A stretch of DNA of 64,000 bases from Bacillus sp. JCM 19034 (GCF_001310635.1 NZ_BAXR01000004.1:62001-126000); one strand, 5' to 3'. Counted from the first letter of the stretch, positions 49,598 through 59,412 are shown. Numbers and translations are program-made. Notes: generated by a model not told the origin, from the letters alone.

Positions 49598-49840
49598 TTA
49601 TACATTTCCAACTCCCTTATCACTACTTCTTTTAAGTCTCAAATCGACAGTCACGGCAATCGTTAGCGATAAAAGAAGGATGTCCAATGGCATAACATAG
49701 GCTTGTGCTACGTGTTGTCTGCCCCTAAACTCCAATTGATCAGCCCGATACTCTAAACGCTTTGCTATAAATGCTGCCACTGAGTTACTACTATCACAGC
49801 TTGCTTTTGAATGTACTCCCGTATCGGTGTATAATCCCAC
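49598..49840 (-). CDS. Small hypothetical protein (doubtful)
   Basis: An 80-codon open frame ending with one hydrophobic segment (QAYVMPLDILLLSLTIAVTV). No family is recognised. It fills the gap before the MerR promoter and may be a fragment of an older gene. No strong ribosome site is seen. Confidence 0.25.
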   Translation of the reverse strand: MGLYTDTGVHSKASCDSSNSVAAFIAKRLEYRADQLEFRGRQHVAQAYVMPLDILLLSLTIAVTVDLRLKRSSDKGVGNV

Positions 49841-49875
49841 TTTTGAAACTTTTCTCGCTATAGAATCTAATTCCC

Positions 49876-49906
49876 TTGACCTTTACGCAGCGTAAACGTT
49901 TAAAAT
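49876..49906 (+). promoter_or_regulatory. MerR-type promoter/operator
   Basis: -35 TTGACC (49876-49881) and -10 TAAAAT (49901-49906) are 19 bases apart, the over-long spacing typical of MerR-activated promoters. The perfect palindrome TTTACGCAGCGTAAA fills the spacer. It lies 22 bases before the MerR-family gene, so autoregulation is likely. Confidence 0.8.
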
Positions 49907-49927
49907 CAATGGTAAGGAGTTGATCTG

Positions 49928-50713
49928 ATGGAGTACACCGTACAAAAATTAGCACAGTTGTCTGGCGTAAGCAGCCGTACGCTTCGATATTATGATGAAA
50001 TTGGACTACTCAAACCAGCTAGAATTAATACGTCTGGTTATCGTATTTACGGACGTAAGGAAGTGGATCTACTGCAAAATATATTATTTTATCGCGAGTT
50101 AGATTTAAAATTAGATGTCATTAAAGATCTCATACATCATCCCGACTTTGATCCAGTAAATGCATTAAAGCAACACTACTTGCAATTAATGATCAAACGT
50201 GATCGACTTAACCAAATCATGAAGACATTGGAGAAAACGCTTAAAAGCTATGAGGGAGGAAATGAGATGACGGATAAAGAAAAGTTTGCTGGATTCAAGG
50301 AACAGCTGATTACAGAGAACGAACAGAAATACGGGAAAGAAATACGGGAGAAATATGGAGATGAAGAGGTTGAGATGAGTAATGCCAAGCTAAAAGGGAT
50401 GTCCGAGGAGGACTTCAAAACAATGAAATCTTTAGAGAATGAGATTTTCGCTTTGCTTGAAGAAGCATCTTCAATAGATAATCCTAAATCAGACGTAGCC
50501 ATGGAACTTGCCAAAAAGCATAAAGAGTGGCTAATGTTTTCATGGACAAATTACAGTCAAGAAGCCCACGCTAATCTTGTCGAGATGTATGTACAGGATG
50601 AGAGATTTACAGCTTATTATGAACAAAAAGTCAAAGGTGGGGCGACTCTTTTGCGTGATGCGGTACTCAATTATCTTCAAAATCATAATCGAGCATTGCC
50701 CGCTACGAGCTAA
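49928..50713 (+). CDS. MerR-family regulator with TipAS ligand domain
   Basis: A 261-residue transcription activator. The MerR winged helix (residues 1-70) contains SGVSSRTLRYYDEIGLLKP; a dimerisation coiled coil follows; the C-terminal TipAS-like domain (about 115-261) includes ELAKKHKEWL and FTAYYEQKVKGGATLL, the antibiotic-binding fold known from TipA and Mta. It probably senses a drug or peptide and activates its own promoter. No target exporter is adjacent. Confidence 0.92.
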   Translation: MEYTVQKLAQLSGVSSRTLRYYDEIGLLKPARINTSGYRIYGRKEVDLLQNILFYRELDLKLDVIKDLIHHPDFDPVNALKQHYLQLMIKRDRLNQIMKTLEKTLKSYEGGNEMTDKEKFAGFKEQLITENEQKYGKEIREKYGDEEVEMSNAKLKGMSEEDFKTMKSLENEIFALLEEASSIDNPKSDVAMELAKKHKEWLMFSWTNYSQEAHANLVEMYVQDERFTAYYEQKVKGGATLLRDAVLNYLQNHNRALPATS

Positions 50714-50729
50714 TAGCTCATGGCGGGCT
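50699..50729. terminator. Bidirectional terminator
   Basis: GCCCGCTACGAGCT and AGCTCATGGCGGGC are near-complements across a three-base loop, placed between the MerR gene and the convergent VOC gene and overlapping the end of the former. Confidence 0.7.
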
Positions 50730-51191
50730 ATAAACATCTACTGCTTAACTTCCCTTCGATCGTATGTATCTGGAAGCTTACACCAAACTTATCAATAACA
50801 TTTCCATAAGCTGGGCTGAAAAATGTTTCTTGCAAAGGCATTGTTACTGTGCCTTCATTGCTTAATGCCTCAAACATTGATTTCGCTATATTTTTGTCAT
50901 CTGTTGATATACAAATGGCTACTTGATTCCCACTTTGATGAGGTTGTCCAGGAAACGTATCCGATAACATCATTTCCGTTTCCCCCACTTTTACAGTAGC
51001 ATGTAATATACGCTGCTCACATCATCTGCAATTATGAAATCAGGATTTTCTGGCATCTCCCCAAATGTTTGTTTAAAAATAACTTCTGCATTTAAAGCTT
51101 CCTGATAAAAACTTATTGCTTCATTTGCATTTCCATCCATCACTAAATAAGGAATCACTCCTTCTTTATTATGTACATTATAGTATGGCAT
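50728..51191 (-). CDS. PhnB-like VOC (glyoxalase-fold) protein 1 (one frameshift)
   Basis: A 154-residue protein of the vicinal-oxygen-chelate superfamily in the PhnB/YjdN-like branch: VIPYLVMDGNANEAISFYQEAL at the start and FFSPAYGNVIDKFGVSFQIHT near the end. The frame breaks near 51012: one base turns SSVYYMLL-stop into SSRILHATVKVGETEMM. ATG at 51191 is the likely start. Activity is unknown; many members are metal-binding resistance or dioxygenase-like proteins. A paralogue is at 58991-59412. Confidence 0.8.
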
Positions 51192-51249
51192 ATAATATAG
51201 AAAAAATATAATCATACCTCAACTTCGTCATGCTGCCTTCCAAACAAAA

Positions 51250-51277
51250 ATAAGGAACCTATCATTAGGCTCCTTAT
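51250..51277 (-). terminator. Terminator of the mnt operon
   Basis: On the minus strand AAGGAGCCTA and TAGGTTCCTT flank a four-base loop and are followed by ATTTTTGTTTG. It overlaps the mntD stop codon. Confidence 0.8.
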
Positions 51278-52142
51278 GCAGCAGCTGGCCGAATATACTT
51301 TGCAATCAACCCATGTTTAGGAGAAAAGATAAAACTCACTAAGAAAATTAGACCGGTTGCAAAGGCCATTGAACCAGAGATAGACGTATCAATCCAAGCA
51401 GCGATAAAATAGCCCACTATAGCAGAAATGACACCAAATGAACCACTTAGAATAAGCATGACGACTAGCTTATCTGTCCATAAATATGCCGATGCGGCAG
51501 GTGTAATGAGCATCGCCACAACCATAATCGCCCCCACTGCATCAAATGAGGCAACAGTTGTTATCGATACGAGGCTCATAAACACGTAATGCATGAAAAC
51601 AACTGGCAATCCTAAGCTTGCCGCTAACGCAGGATCAAATGACGTGATTTTCCATTCTTTATAGAATACGACGATGGCAATAATGACTATCATTAAAACG
51701 ATTGCTAACATTGCTGTGGTTGTTGGTATTTTCCCAATGAGCGGGAGTGTCATCGTATGAAATGGAACAAACGTAATCTCACCCATTAATGCGTGTTTCA
51801 CATCTAAATGTGCATTTCCAACAGATGTTGCAATTAAAATCACTCCAATTGCAAATAGCGTAGTAAAAACGATTCCCATTGCCGCATGAAGTTCGATATC
51901 GAGCGAATTTAGCCATTGTACAAGAAAAGCCGTTAGCAAGCCTGCGATAATAGCTCCGATAAGCATGTGCGGTCCACTTAATTCACGTGTAATCATAAAA
52001 GCTACGACGATTCCTAGTAAGACGGTATGGCTGATTGCATCAGACATCATCGCCATTTTACGTAAATCAAAAATACCCCTATAAGCCCACAAGATAACCC
52101 TACTAAAGAAGCGGTCAAAATAATCCATGCTGTATACGTCAT
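51274..52142 (-). CDS. mntD: Manganese ABC transporter permease MntD (one frameshift)
   Basis: A 289-residue ABC-3 family permease with about nine membrane segments. The true start is ATG at 52142, overlapping the mntC stop region and reading MTYTAWIILTASLVGLSCG. The frame breaks in the A3 run at 52064-52066; one base gives GVFLILRKMAMMSDAISHTV. Without this, a short false start at 52128 would give a truncated first helix. It pairs with MntC to form the Mn(II) channel. Confidence 0.87.
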
Positions 52143-53065
52143 TTATTCCACTCCTTTTTTAATAATACGAGTTTCTGCTTGTTCTTCATTGACTTGCCTT
52201 TTATGCTTACGATACTGCAAATGTTTGAGAAGAATTCCTTTTTCTTTTCCAAATATAAGGGATATCGCAAAAAAACTCGCCGCGACAACGACAATAAACG
52301 GGCCTGTTGGCCACCCTCTTCCTAACGTACTGATCGCTGTTCCAACTGCTCCAGCTACACCCCCAAAGAATGCCGATAGGATAATCATCCATTCAAATGA
52401 TTGTGTCCAGTAACGTGCACTCACCGAAGGATAATCATTAACGCTGCAATTAGTATCACTCCAACAGCCTGAATCCCAACGACAATCGTTGTTACAAGCA
52501 CGATTGTATAAAGAACGTTCATCCATGTAAGTGACAAACCTGAGCCTTGGGCAAAGGACGGATCAAAGAGATAAAGCTTCCACTCCTTAAATCCAATAAA
52601 GACAACGAAGATGACAAACAACGCTAGAACTAACATCGTGTTCACATCAGATCGAACCATCGCTGCTGCTTGACCGAAAATAAAATTATCAAGTCCACTT
52701 TGATTGCCACCTGCTGTACGATTCGTAATCGTAAGTAGCATAATACCGAGACCGAAGAAGACAGAAAGGATCATTCCCATCGCTGTATCTTCCGTCACTC
52801 TAGTAGAGGATTGAATCCACTGAATAAAAAAAGCACCAACTAAAGCACTAATGGCTGCACCTATAATTAAAATAAATAAATTCTTTTGCCCAGTTAAAAG
52901 AAAGGCAATGACGACGCCAGGTAGGGCAGCATGAGCTAGAGCATCACTCATCAAGCTTTGCTTTCGCCAATATGAGATACATCCAATTGTTCCTGCTGCA
53001 ATACCAAGGGTCATTGTGCTAAGTAAAACCCATTGGGTATTAATGCTCAAAAGAGTGGACCACAT
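52143..53065 (-). CDS. mntC: Manganese ABC transporter permease MntC (one frameshift)
   Basis: A 307-residue ABC-3 permease. It has the conserved RKQSLMSDALAHAALPGVV loop and nine or so membrane segments. The start is ATG at 53065 (MWSTLLSINTQWVLL), inside the end of mntB, so translation is coupled. The frame breaks near 52431; one base joins VILIAALMII to PSVSARYWTQSFEWM. It partners MntD and the MntB ATPase. Confidence 0.87.
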
Positions 53066-53804
53066 CGTTTTGCCCCTTCCATAGTAACCGCATGTTTCCA
53101 CCATAGGTAGCAACAATGTTTTCCTTTGTAAACGTTTCGCTCGTTGTACCGTGATGAATAACGGTTTTATTTAATAAAAGAACATGATCAAAGTAGTCTT
53201 CAACCGTCTGTAGGTCATGATGAACAACTAGCACCGTCTTTCCCGCTGATTTTAATTCTTGTAAAGTATTCATTATTGCCCTTTCAGTGGAAGCATCCAC
53301 TCCAGCAAGAGGTTCATCCATAAAATATAGGTCTGCATTTTGAACTAACGCACGGGCTAAAAAAACACGTTGCTGTTGTCCTCCCGATAATTGGCTAATT
53401 TGCCGGTTTGCATACTCCGCCATTCCCATTTTTTCAAGGGCCTCATAGGCTCTTTTTTTATGAGAACGGGATGGCCATTTCAGCCATCCAATTTCCCTAT
53501 ACAATCCCATTGACACAACATCTAAAGCATCCGTCGGAAAGTCCCAATCAACAGAACCACGTTGTGGGACATATCCAACTCTATGTTTTACCTTTTTTAA
53601 TGGCGATCCAAAGTAAGTTACTGTTCCTGCTAATGCTGGGTGCAAGTTTAATATTGTTTTTAATAATGTTGACTTACCCGCTCCATTTGGTCCGACAATA
53701 CCAGTTAATGTACCTGCTTTTACCTCAAGGTTCACATCATACAACACGGTATTTTTCCGGTAGGAAGCAGCTAACTTTTCTACGTTAAGTACTGTCTTTT
53801 GCAC
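53040..53804 (-). CDS. mntB: Manganese ABC transporter ATP-binding protein MntB
   Basis: A 254-residue ATPase. Walker A is GPNGAGKST (about 38-46), the signature is QLSGGQQQRVFLARAL, Walker B is LYFMDEPLAGVD, and the H-loop is VVHHD. It powers Mn(II) uptake through MntCD. The frame is intact and it begins two bases after the mntA stop. Confidence 0.93.
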   Translation of the reverse strand: MQKTVLNVEKLAASYRKNTVLYDVNLEVKAGTLTGIVGPNGAGKSTLLKTILNLHPALAGTVTYFGSPLKKVKHRVGYVPQRGSVDWDFPTDALDVVSMGLYREIGWLKWPSRSHKKRAYEALEKMGMAEYANRQISQLSGGQQQRVFLARALVQNADLYFMDEPLAGVDASTERAIMNTLQELKSAGKTVLVVHHDLQTVEDYFDHVLLLNKTVIHHGTTSETFTKENIVATYGGNMRLLWKGQNDVVHSFEH

Positions 53805-53805
53805 A

Positions 53806-54816
53806 TTATTCCTCTCCTTTGCTTAAGGCAGTATATATCGTCTCAACATTATGACGATACATACCAATATACGTACCCTCCTCTGTCCCTGCTACTCCCA
53901 TAGCATCTGAAAAAAGTTCACCACCGAGTTCTACCTCAACACCTTCGCTAGCTGCTCCTTCAATAACAGATTGAATACTACGATCATCAATACTTGATTC
54001 TATAAAAATAGCTGGTATTTGATATTCTTTAATAATGGCAATGGTCTCATTAATATCTGATACACCTATTTCATCCTCGGTACTTAACCCTTGAAGTCCT
54101 ATCACTTCCATTGAAAACTTTTCGCCGAAATATCCAAACGCATCATGTGCCGTAACTAGCATTCGATGTTCTTCTGGAATAGAAGTTAACTTTTCAGCAG
54201 CCTCTTCATTAAGTTCATCTAATTGCGAGAAATATTCTTGTTTATTTTCTTCAAACAATTCTGCATTATCCGGAGAATATTCCTTTAATTCTTCAACTGC
54301 AGATTCTAATGCTTGTTGCCAAAGATCAATATCAAACCAAATGTGTGGATCAACTACTCCTGGTTCCTCCTCCAACAATTGATCTGCAGGGATCACATCA
54401 CCAATTGCAAGAACAGGTTTCTCTTGTGCAATACTGTCAAATATTTGAACCATATTTACCTCTAAATCAAGACCGTTATAAAAAATGAGATCAGCACGAT
54501 CGAGAGTAGCAATATCACTTTGAGTCGGATTATATAAATGTGGATCAACAGATGGTCCCATTAAACTTTCAACTTCAACTGCATCTCCTCCGATAACTGA
54601 TAACGGTTCTCCAATCTGAGCAATTGTCGTTACGACCGTAATCACCTCTGTCTCAGTATCTGCTGCAACATCAATGTCTGTTTCCGTCCCGATCTCTGTT
54701 TTCGTTTCTTCATTTTCGCTATCAGTTGATACATCCTCGCTATTGCTACAACCTGCCCCAATTAAAAGTCCACAAGCTACAATAACTCCATACATCCAAC
54801 CTTTTTTCTTTACCAT
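53806..54816 (-). CDS. mntA: Manganese-binding lipoprotein MntA
   Basis: A 336-residue cluster A-I metal-binding protein. The lipobox is IGAGC. Metal ligands are in place: His in VDPHLYNPTQ, His in VVDPHIWFD, Glu/His in VTAHDAFGYF, and Asp/Glu near SIDDRSIQ. The acidic linker after the Cys is Glu/Thr-rich. The start is ATG at 54816, ten bases after GGAGGG (an upstream ATG at 54834 overlaps that site). A Mn- rather than Zn-specific role is inferred from the gene order and the MntR-like sites. Confidence 0.9.
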   Translation of the reverse strand: MVKKKGWMYGVIVACGLLIGAGCSNSEDVSTDSENEETKTEIGTETDIDVAADTETEVITVVTTIAQIGEPLSVIGGDAVEVESLMGPSVDPHLYNPTQSDIATLDRADLIFYNGLDLEVNMVQIFDSIAQEKPVLAIGDVIPADQLLEEEPGVVDPHIWFDIDLWQQALESAVEELKEYSPDNAELFEENKQEYFSQLDELNEEAAEKLTSIPEEHRMLVTAHDAFGYFGEKFSMEVIGLQGLSTEDEIGVSDINETIAIIKEYQIPAIFIESSIDDRSIQSVIEGAASEGVEVELGGELFSDAMGVAGTEEGTYIGMYRHNVETIYTALSKGEE

Positions 54817-54870
54817 TTCTTTTGTTCCCTCCATTTTAGTTTAATATAAAAAAGTTTATAATTAAATACA

Positions 54871-54950
54871 TTTGCCTCGGACAACTATATTGCATAAACG
54901 AATTAATGTTTCTCTAGGGAAACTTTAATTCAAAGAGGCAAAATTGTCAA
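54871..54950 (-). promoter_or_regulatory. mntA promoter with candidate MntR sites
   Basis: On the minus strand, -35 TTGACA (54945-54950) and -10 TAAAGT (54922-54927) are 17 bases apart. The dyad AGTTTCCCTAGAGAAAC (54908-54924) overlaps the -10. Two further TTTGCCTC elements lie at 54871-54878 and 54934-54942 on opposite strands. These resemble MntR operators of Bacillus (TTTGCC/AGGGAAAC type). Manganese-dependent repression is an inference. Confidence 0.65.
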
Positions 54951-55316
54951 CACTTTTGTTCACTTAAAGTTCGACAATCTCTTACTCTAATATCAACAAT
55001 AACCTAAGATTTTGAAACACTTTAAAGAAGACACAACCCATTGTTAGAAAAGTAGAGCCATATATCATATATATCGAATGGAAATTATGTTAATCATTCA
55101 CCGTTAATTTTTGAAGATGCAGGAAATACGCCTACATAACAGTTATTTTTTTACTGTTTTTGAGGTTTTTTTAAAAAACTATGTAAAAAAGAGCATGAAT
55201 ATTTACTCATGCCTAAAATTATACATTTTGATATGATTAAAATTGGTCATTTTGTGTCATTTTTTGAAAAATTAATCAATGATGTTATTAACCAATCAAA
55301 ACGAGGAGGTTACGCT
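54951..55316. other. Intergenic region between mntA and lipoprotein cluster
   Basis: About 370 bases, very A/T-rich, between divergent genes. It should hold the promoter of the three-lipoprotein cluster. The ribosome site ACGAGGAGG is at about 55301. No gene is supportable. Confidence 0.5.
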
Positions 55317-56822
55317 ATGTATAGGGTCACTCTTACTGTTATTTTACTATTACTCGTTTTCTTCACAGTAGGCTGTGGGGCTCAACAAGAAGCTGGTCTT
55401 GACGATGAGGAACATCCAGTCGTTGATGAATCACCTGAAGAACCCAATCCAGAAGTAGAGGGAGAATCGACAGAAGAGCAAGCAGTCGAACCTATTGAAG
55501 AAGAGGTCCAATTGAGGATGAATTATTGGATGAAACAGACGAAATCAATGAACAAGAATCCGTTGAAGAAGAGGAAATAACTGATCAACTACGCGATGAT
55601 ATAGGTGATTATAACGTTTATATCGGTGGTGAAATGATCGAAACCGAGGATCAAATCATTATTTATGGAGAAAGTAATTTGCTCCCAGGTGCTCGAATTT
55701 TCGGTGAAATTCTCGTTGGAGATGAAGACGACTTAGCCTTTTTTAATGATACATCAGAGATTGTTCAAGAAAATGGAGAATTTTATATAGAGCTAGACAA
55801 TCACAATTTACGAGAGGAAACCATCGTACGAGTAAGATTCCACTTCGATGGTCAGCAGGATCAAGCAATTATCCGGCATTATGGTGATCGTGGTCAAAAA
55901 TTAGAAGGCCCTTACATATATAAGCACCAAGCAGATAGGGGGAGGAAAACCACAAAACATTTTCAATCAAGCGATGGTGGTGGCCACATTTGAACCGAGT
56001 GAGGAAAAAGCGATTCGTCACTTTAGAGAAGCAAATTGGCACCCTATTCCTGAAGATATAGGTGACACTCGTGTTTGGATTGAAGTTGATGAAATCAATA
56101 ATGACGGTGAATTTTATTATTTACAAGGCCGAAGTAATTTAAGTGAGGGTGCAAATATTTTTGTTGCATTTGGTAACAGAAGTCTTCAAGATGAAACACG
56201 CATTTTGCCTGATGGCTCATTTTATTTAAAAGTTCCTTATGAATATAAGGAGGATTCCGGCTTTACCATTCGTTTTGATCCAAGCCATTGGACACAATGG
56301 AATGAAGTGGAGGAAAGATATGGATCTAGAGGGCAGAAGTTAGTTGGTAATTTAGTCGTTCCTGATAAGTATAGTGATAAACAATTCGTTGAGCTATACG
56401 TTGAACAAGAATCAACGACGATTGATGTACCTGATAACGTTGAATTAACAATTGATGGATCAGAAGTTACTATGCTAGTCCCAGATAATGTACTATTTGA
56501 TTTCGATGAATATGAATTAAAGAGTTCATCAAAAGAAACGCTCGATTTAATTGGTGAGACATTAAAGAATTCCTTTAATAAGAAGGACTTCGATATTGTC
56601 ATTAACGGTCATACAGATAATGTTGGAAATGATCAATATAATCTAGACCTATCGAAAAAGAGAGCAGATGAAGTTCGAAACTATTTAGAAGATCAACTCG
56701 ATTCAAGCGAAGTGACCTTTACGACGGTAGGATTTGGTGCAGAAAAACCTATTGCTTCAAATGATACAGAGGATGGCCAAGCGAAAAATCGTCGAGTTGA
56801 GATTGTTATAAATTTAAAATAA
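55317..56822 (+). CDS. Lipoprotein with two novel repeats and a C-terminal OmpA domain (three frameshifts)
   Basis: A 502-residue lipoprotein after repair. The lipobox is TVGC, followed by a long Glu/Pro-rich linker. Then come two copies of an unrecognised, beta-rich domain of about 100 residues (each with a G.SNL..GA motif and a YG.[RG]GQKL.G motif), then an OmpA/MotB-type peptidoglycan-binding domain (NVLFDFDEYELKSSS, INGHTDNVGNDQYNLDLSKKRA, GFGAEKPIASNDT). Frames break near 55511, in the G5 run at 55938-55942 and the T4 run at 55960-55963; all are one-base losses. It would tether to membrane and wall at once. The start is ATG at 55317 after GGAGG. Confidence 0.82.
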
Positions 56823-56840
56823 TTCTGGAGGCTATATCTA

Positions 56841-57938
56841 ATGTTAAAAAACTATAAGTGGTTAGGAAGTTTACTAATTGCCTTTCTTTTCGTTCTAGTT
56901 ACTGCATGCGGTACAGACACAAGTGGAAAGGAAGATGACGCAGGGAAAGATGAAGAGGAATCCGTAACAAATGAAGAAGAGGATGCAGCTGAAAACGAAG
57001 ATTCTGAACCAGAGAGTACAGAATCAGCCTCATTAGGTGATTATGTCATTGATTTTAGTGGACGTGTCATAGAGGAAGGCCAAACGTTTATTATTGAAGG
57101 GCAAAGTAATTTAATTCCTGGTTCACGCCTTATCGGAGAAGTACTTGTAGATGAAGGTGAAACTGTTTACTCAGACAGTACGGAGCTTGTCGATGAGGAT
57201 GGGAGCTTTTATATTGAATTAGATCACCACCAGTATGGTGAAGCAGAAATTGTTGTTCGCATGGACTTTGATAGTGTTCAAGACGATCATGTAATTAGAC
57301 ATTATGGCGATAAAGGCCAAAATTTAGACGGTCCATTTATTTACAGACATAAAGTATTTAGTGATATTTATCAAAAAGCTGAAGCGAAAGTATTCTACGA
57401 TCCACAAGGTAATAATGATTTAGTCATCAAAGCACCAGAGTGGTATGACACTCCAGAAGATTACGGTGATCCTCGTGTATGGATTGAAGTTGAGGATATT
57501 CACGAAGATGGCGAATATTTCTATATCCATGGACGAAGTAACTTATTAGAAGGTAGTGAAATAAAGGTTGATTACCGATATAACCGCGATACTACACAAA
57601 TTTTACCAGATGGGTCATTTGATTTTAAGTTTGATTATGAATATTTAGAGGATCGGGATATCGTCATTACGTTTGAACCGTACGGTTTCCAATGGAACGA
57701 AATAGAAGAAGCTTACGGGGCTAACGGCCAAAAACTAGTTGGTAATCTTGTACAAACTCACCCACATAACTCCAGTAGACAATTAGTTGAAAAAAGAATT
57801 CCATGGGATGATAAGCGTTCTGAAAGCAGCAGTAACGAACCGAACACAATGGAAGGTAGCGACGATGACGAGTTAGATGAGCTGGATTTCGAAGAGGACT
57901 TCGATGAAGCTGAAGATGTGGAAGAAGACGAGGAATAG
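56841..57938 (+). CDS. Paralogous lipoprotein 2 of the repeat-domain cluster
   Basis: A 365-residue lipoprotein (lipobox VTAC, Cys23), then an acidic linker and two copies of the same domain (about 60-170 and 205-310), each with G.SNL..G and YG..GQ.L.G motifs. It lacks an OmpA domain and ends in an unusual, highly acidic tail (DDELDELDFEEDFDEAEDVE). The frame is intact. It begins 18 bases after the OmpA-type gene and is followed directly by the third paralogue, so all three form one operon. The function is unknown. Confidence 0.82.
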   Translation: MLKNYKWLGSLLIAFLFVLVTACGTDTSGKEDDAGKDEEESVTNEEEDAAENEDSEPESTESASLGDYVIDFSGRVIEEGQTFIIEGQSNLIPGSRLIGEVLVDEGETVYSDSTELVDEDGSFYIELDHHQYGEAEIVVRMDFDSVQDDHVIRHYGDKGQNLDGPFIYRHKVFSDIYQKAEAKVFYDPQGNNDLVIKAPEWYDTPEDYGDPRVWIEVEDIHEDGEYFYIHGRSNLLEGSEIKVDYRYNRDTTQILPDGSFDFKFDYEYLEDRDIVITFEPYGFQWNEIEEAYGANGQKLVGNLVQTHPHNSSRQLVEKRIPWDDKRSESSSNEPNTMEGSDDDELDELDFEEDFDEAEDVEEDEE

Positions 57939-57947
57939 GTGACACAC

Positions 57948-58823
57948 ATGCTAAATACGTATCAAAGTCGAATCATGTTCTTACTGATTATAGGCTCACT
58001 TTTATTGTTAGCAGGTTGCGGCAAATCAATAGGTGACACGAATGTCTATCTCGGTGGTAAAGTAATTGAAAAGGACGATCAGATTATCATTGTTGGTCGA
58101 ACTAATCTACTTGAAGGTTCAAGAGTAACAGGAACGGTTTTGGTTAACGGGAATGAAGTGTTTTCTGACACTACTGAGCTTGTAGATAATAAAGGGCATT
58201 TTAATATGGAGCTAGAGCATCATCAGTATGGAGATGCTGAGGTTGTAATTACATTTGATTTTTATCATAGTATGCAAGAGGAACAAATACTAGAGCGCTA
58301 TGGTGAAGCTGGGGAATTGATGGAGGGGCCTTATGTCTATTTAGCACAGCATTGGGACCTAGAACGCGTTTATCAAAAAGCCGAAGTTCGTTTGCCACTT
58401 CTTGCTCAAGACGAGGAGAGCGAGCATGAATTTAATGAACCAGATTGGGGAGAGCCTCCTGAGGATATTGGTGACCCTCGAGTTTGGATAGAAGTTGATG
58501 AAATTACGGAAGATGGAGAATTCTTCTACGTAAAAGGTAGAACGAATTTTTTGGAAGGCAGTGCCTTAACAGGCTTTTATTCAGACAGTTGGGCGCGTGA
58601 AGACGAAACGAGAGTAAACCCTGACGGTACATTTGAACTAAAAATTGAATACACATATTCAGAAGAACCGTATTTCACCTTGCGTTTCAGTCCTTATAAC
58701 AATCAATGGGAAACAATTCGTGAAGCATATGGACGTGACGGAGAAAAACTTGTTGGAAATCTTGTGGAAAGATCAAATTCGTATCAATTTATTGAATCAA
58801 TTATTGAGTACGAGCAAGATTAA
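57948..58823 (+). CDS. Paralogous lipoprotein 3 of the repeat-domain cluster
   Basis: A 291-residue lipoprotein with lipobox LAGC and no linker: the first repeat domain starts almost at once (IGDTNVYLGGKVIE). The second copy begins at IGDPRVWIEVDEI. Motifs G.TNLLEGS and YG.DGEKLVGN match the other two proteins. ATG at 57948 fits AGGTGA spacing better than GTG at 57939. The frame is intact. It is followed by a strong terminator. Confidence 0.82.
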   Translation: MLNTYQSRIMFLLIIGSLLLLAGCGKSIGDTNVYLGGKVIEKDDQIIIVGRTNLLEGSRVTGTVLVNGNEVFSDTTELVDNKGHFNMELEHHQYGDAEVVITFDFYHSMQEEQILERYGEAGELMEGPYVYLAQHWDLERVYQKAEVRLPLLAQDEESEHEFNEPDWGEPPEDIGDPRVWIEVDEITEDGEFFYVKGRTNFLEGSALTGFYSDSWAREDETRVNPDGTFELKIEYTYSEEPYFTLRFSPYNNQWETIREAYGRDGEKLVGNLVERSNSYQFIESIIEYEQD

Positions 58824-58846
58824 TGTTAATTGTGATATCTATATAC

Positions 58847-58883
58847 AAAAATACCTTTGAGAATAAAACTCAAAGGTATTTTT
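58847..58883 (+). terminator. Terminator of the lipoprotein cluster
   Basis: AAAATACCTTTGAG and CTCAAAGGTATTTT are exact complements, with a T-rich tail. It ends the three-gene unit. Confidence 0.88.
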
Positions 58884-58990
58884 ATTTAAATTTCGCTGCT
58901 TAAATCGATTAGGCTAGCTCTGTTTAGATACCAACCGTCATTGCAGGTTAGTCATAACAAAATACTTAACCTTAACTTCTACAATATTGT

Positions 58991-59412
58991 CTAACTCTTA
59001 TTTTCGAATTCCGTAGAAATTGAAAACGTCACACCAAATTGATCAACTAAGCTACCATAACCTGGGCTAAAAGAAGTTTCTTCAAATGGCATCATTGCTT
59101 TTCCACCTAACATTAAAGCTTCAAAATACTGTTTAGATGTATCTACATGATTCGTTGTAATACATACTTCAACTTGATTCCCTTTTTGTATAGGCATCGT
59201 ACTAGGACTATCCGAAAGCATAAGTACATCGCTTCCTATTTTTAATTTCGCATGTGCGATTAAGTCTTTAAAATCCTCAGATGGCAAATCAGGCATATCC
59301 CCATATGAGATTATTTCAATTACCTCAGCACCTAACGCCTTCTCATAAAATTGCAAAGCTTCCTTAGCATTCCCATTCATCATTAAATAAGGCTAATTTT
59401 TACTGTTATCAC
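58991..59412 (-). CDS. PhnB-like VOC protein 2 (one frameshift)
   Basis: A 140-residue glyoxalase-fold protein, similar to the one at 50728-51191. The pattern MMNGNAKEALQFYEKALGAEV at the start and FSPGYGSLVDQFGVTFSIST near the end fits the PhnB branch. The start is GTG at 59412 after AAGGAGG. The frame breaks at the GG pair 59391-59392: one base gives VITVKISPYLMMNGN. The substrate is unknown. Confidence 0.8.

Noticed and set aside
50248-50514. A minus-strand Ser-rich frame inside the MerR/TipAS gene.
   Set aside because: It is antisense to a Glu/Lys-rich coding segment. The sense frame has clear domains.
57721-57949. Minus-strand Ser-rich frames at the end of lipoprotein 2.
   Set aside because: They are antisense to the acidic Glu/Asp tail. 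GAA/GAT repeats produce Ser-rich shadows.
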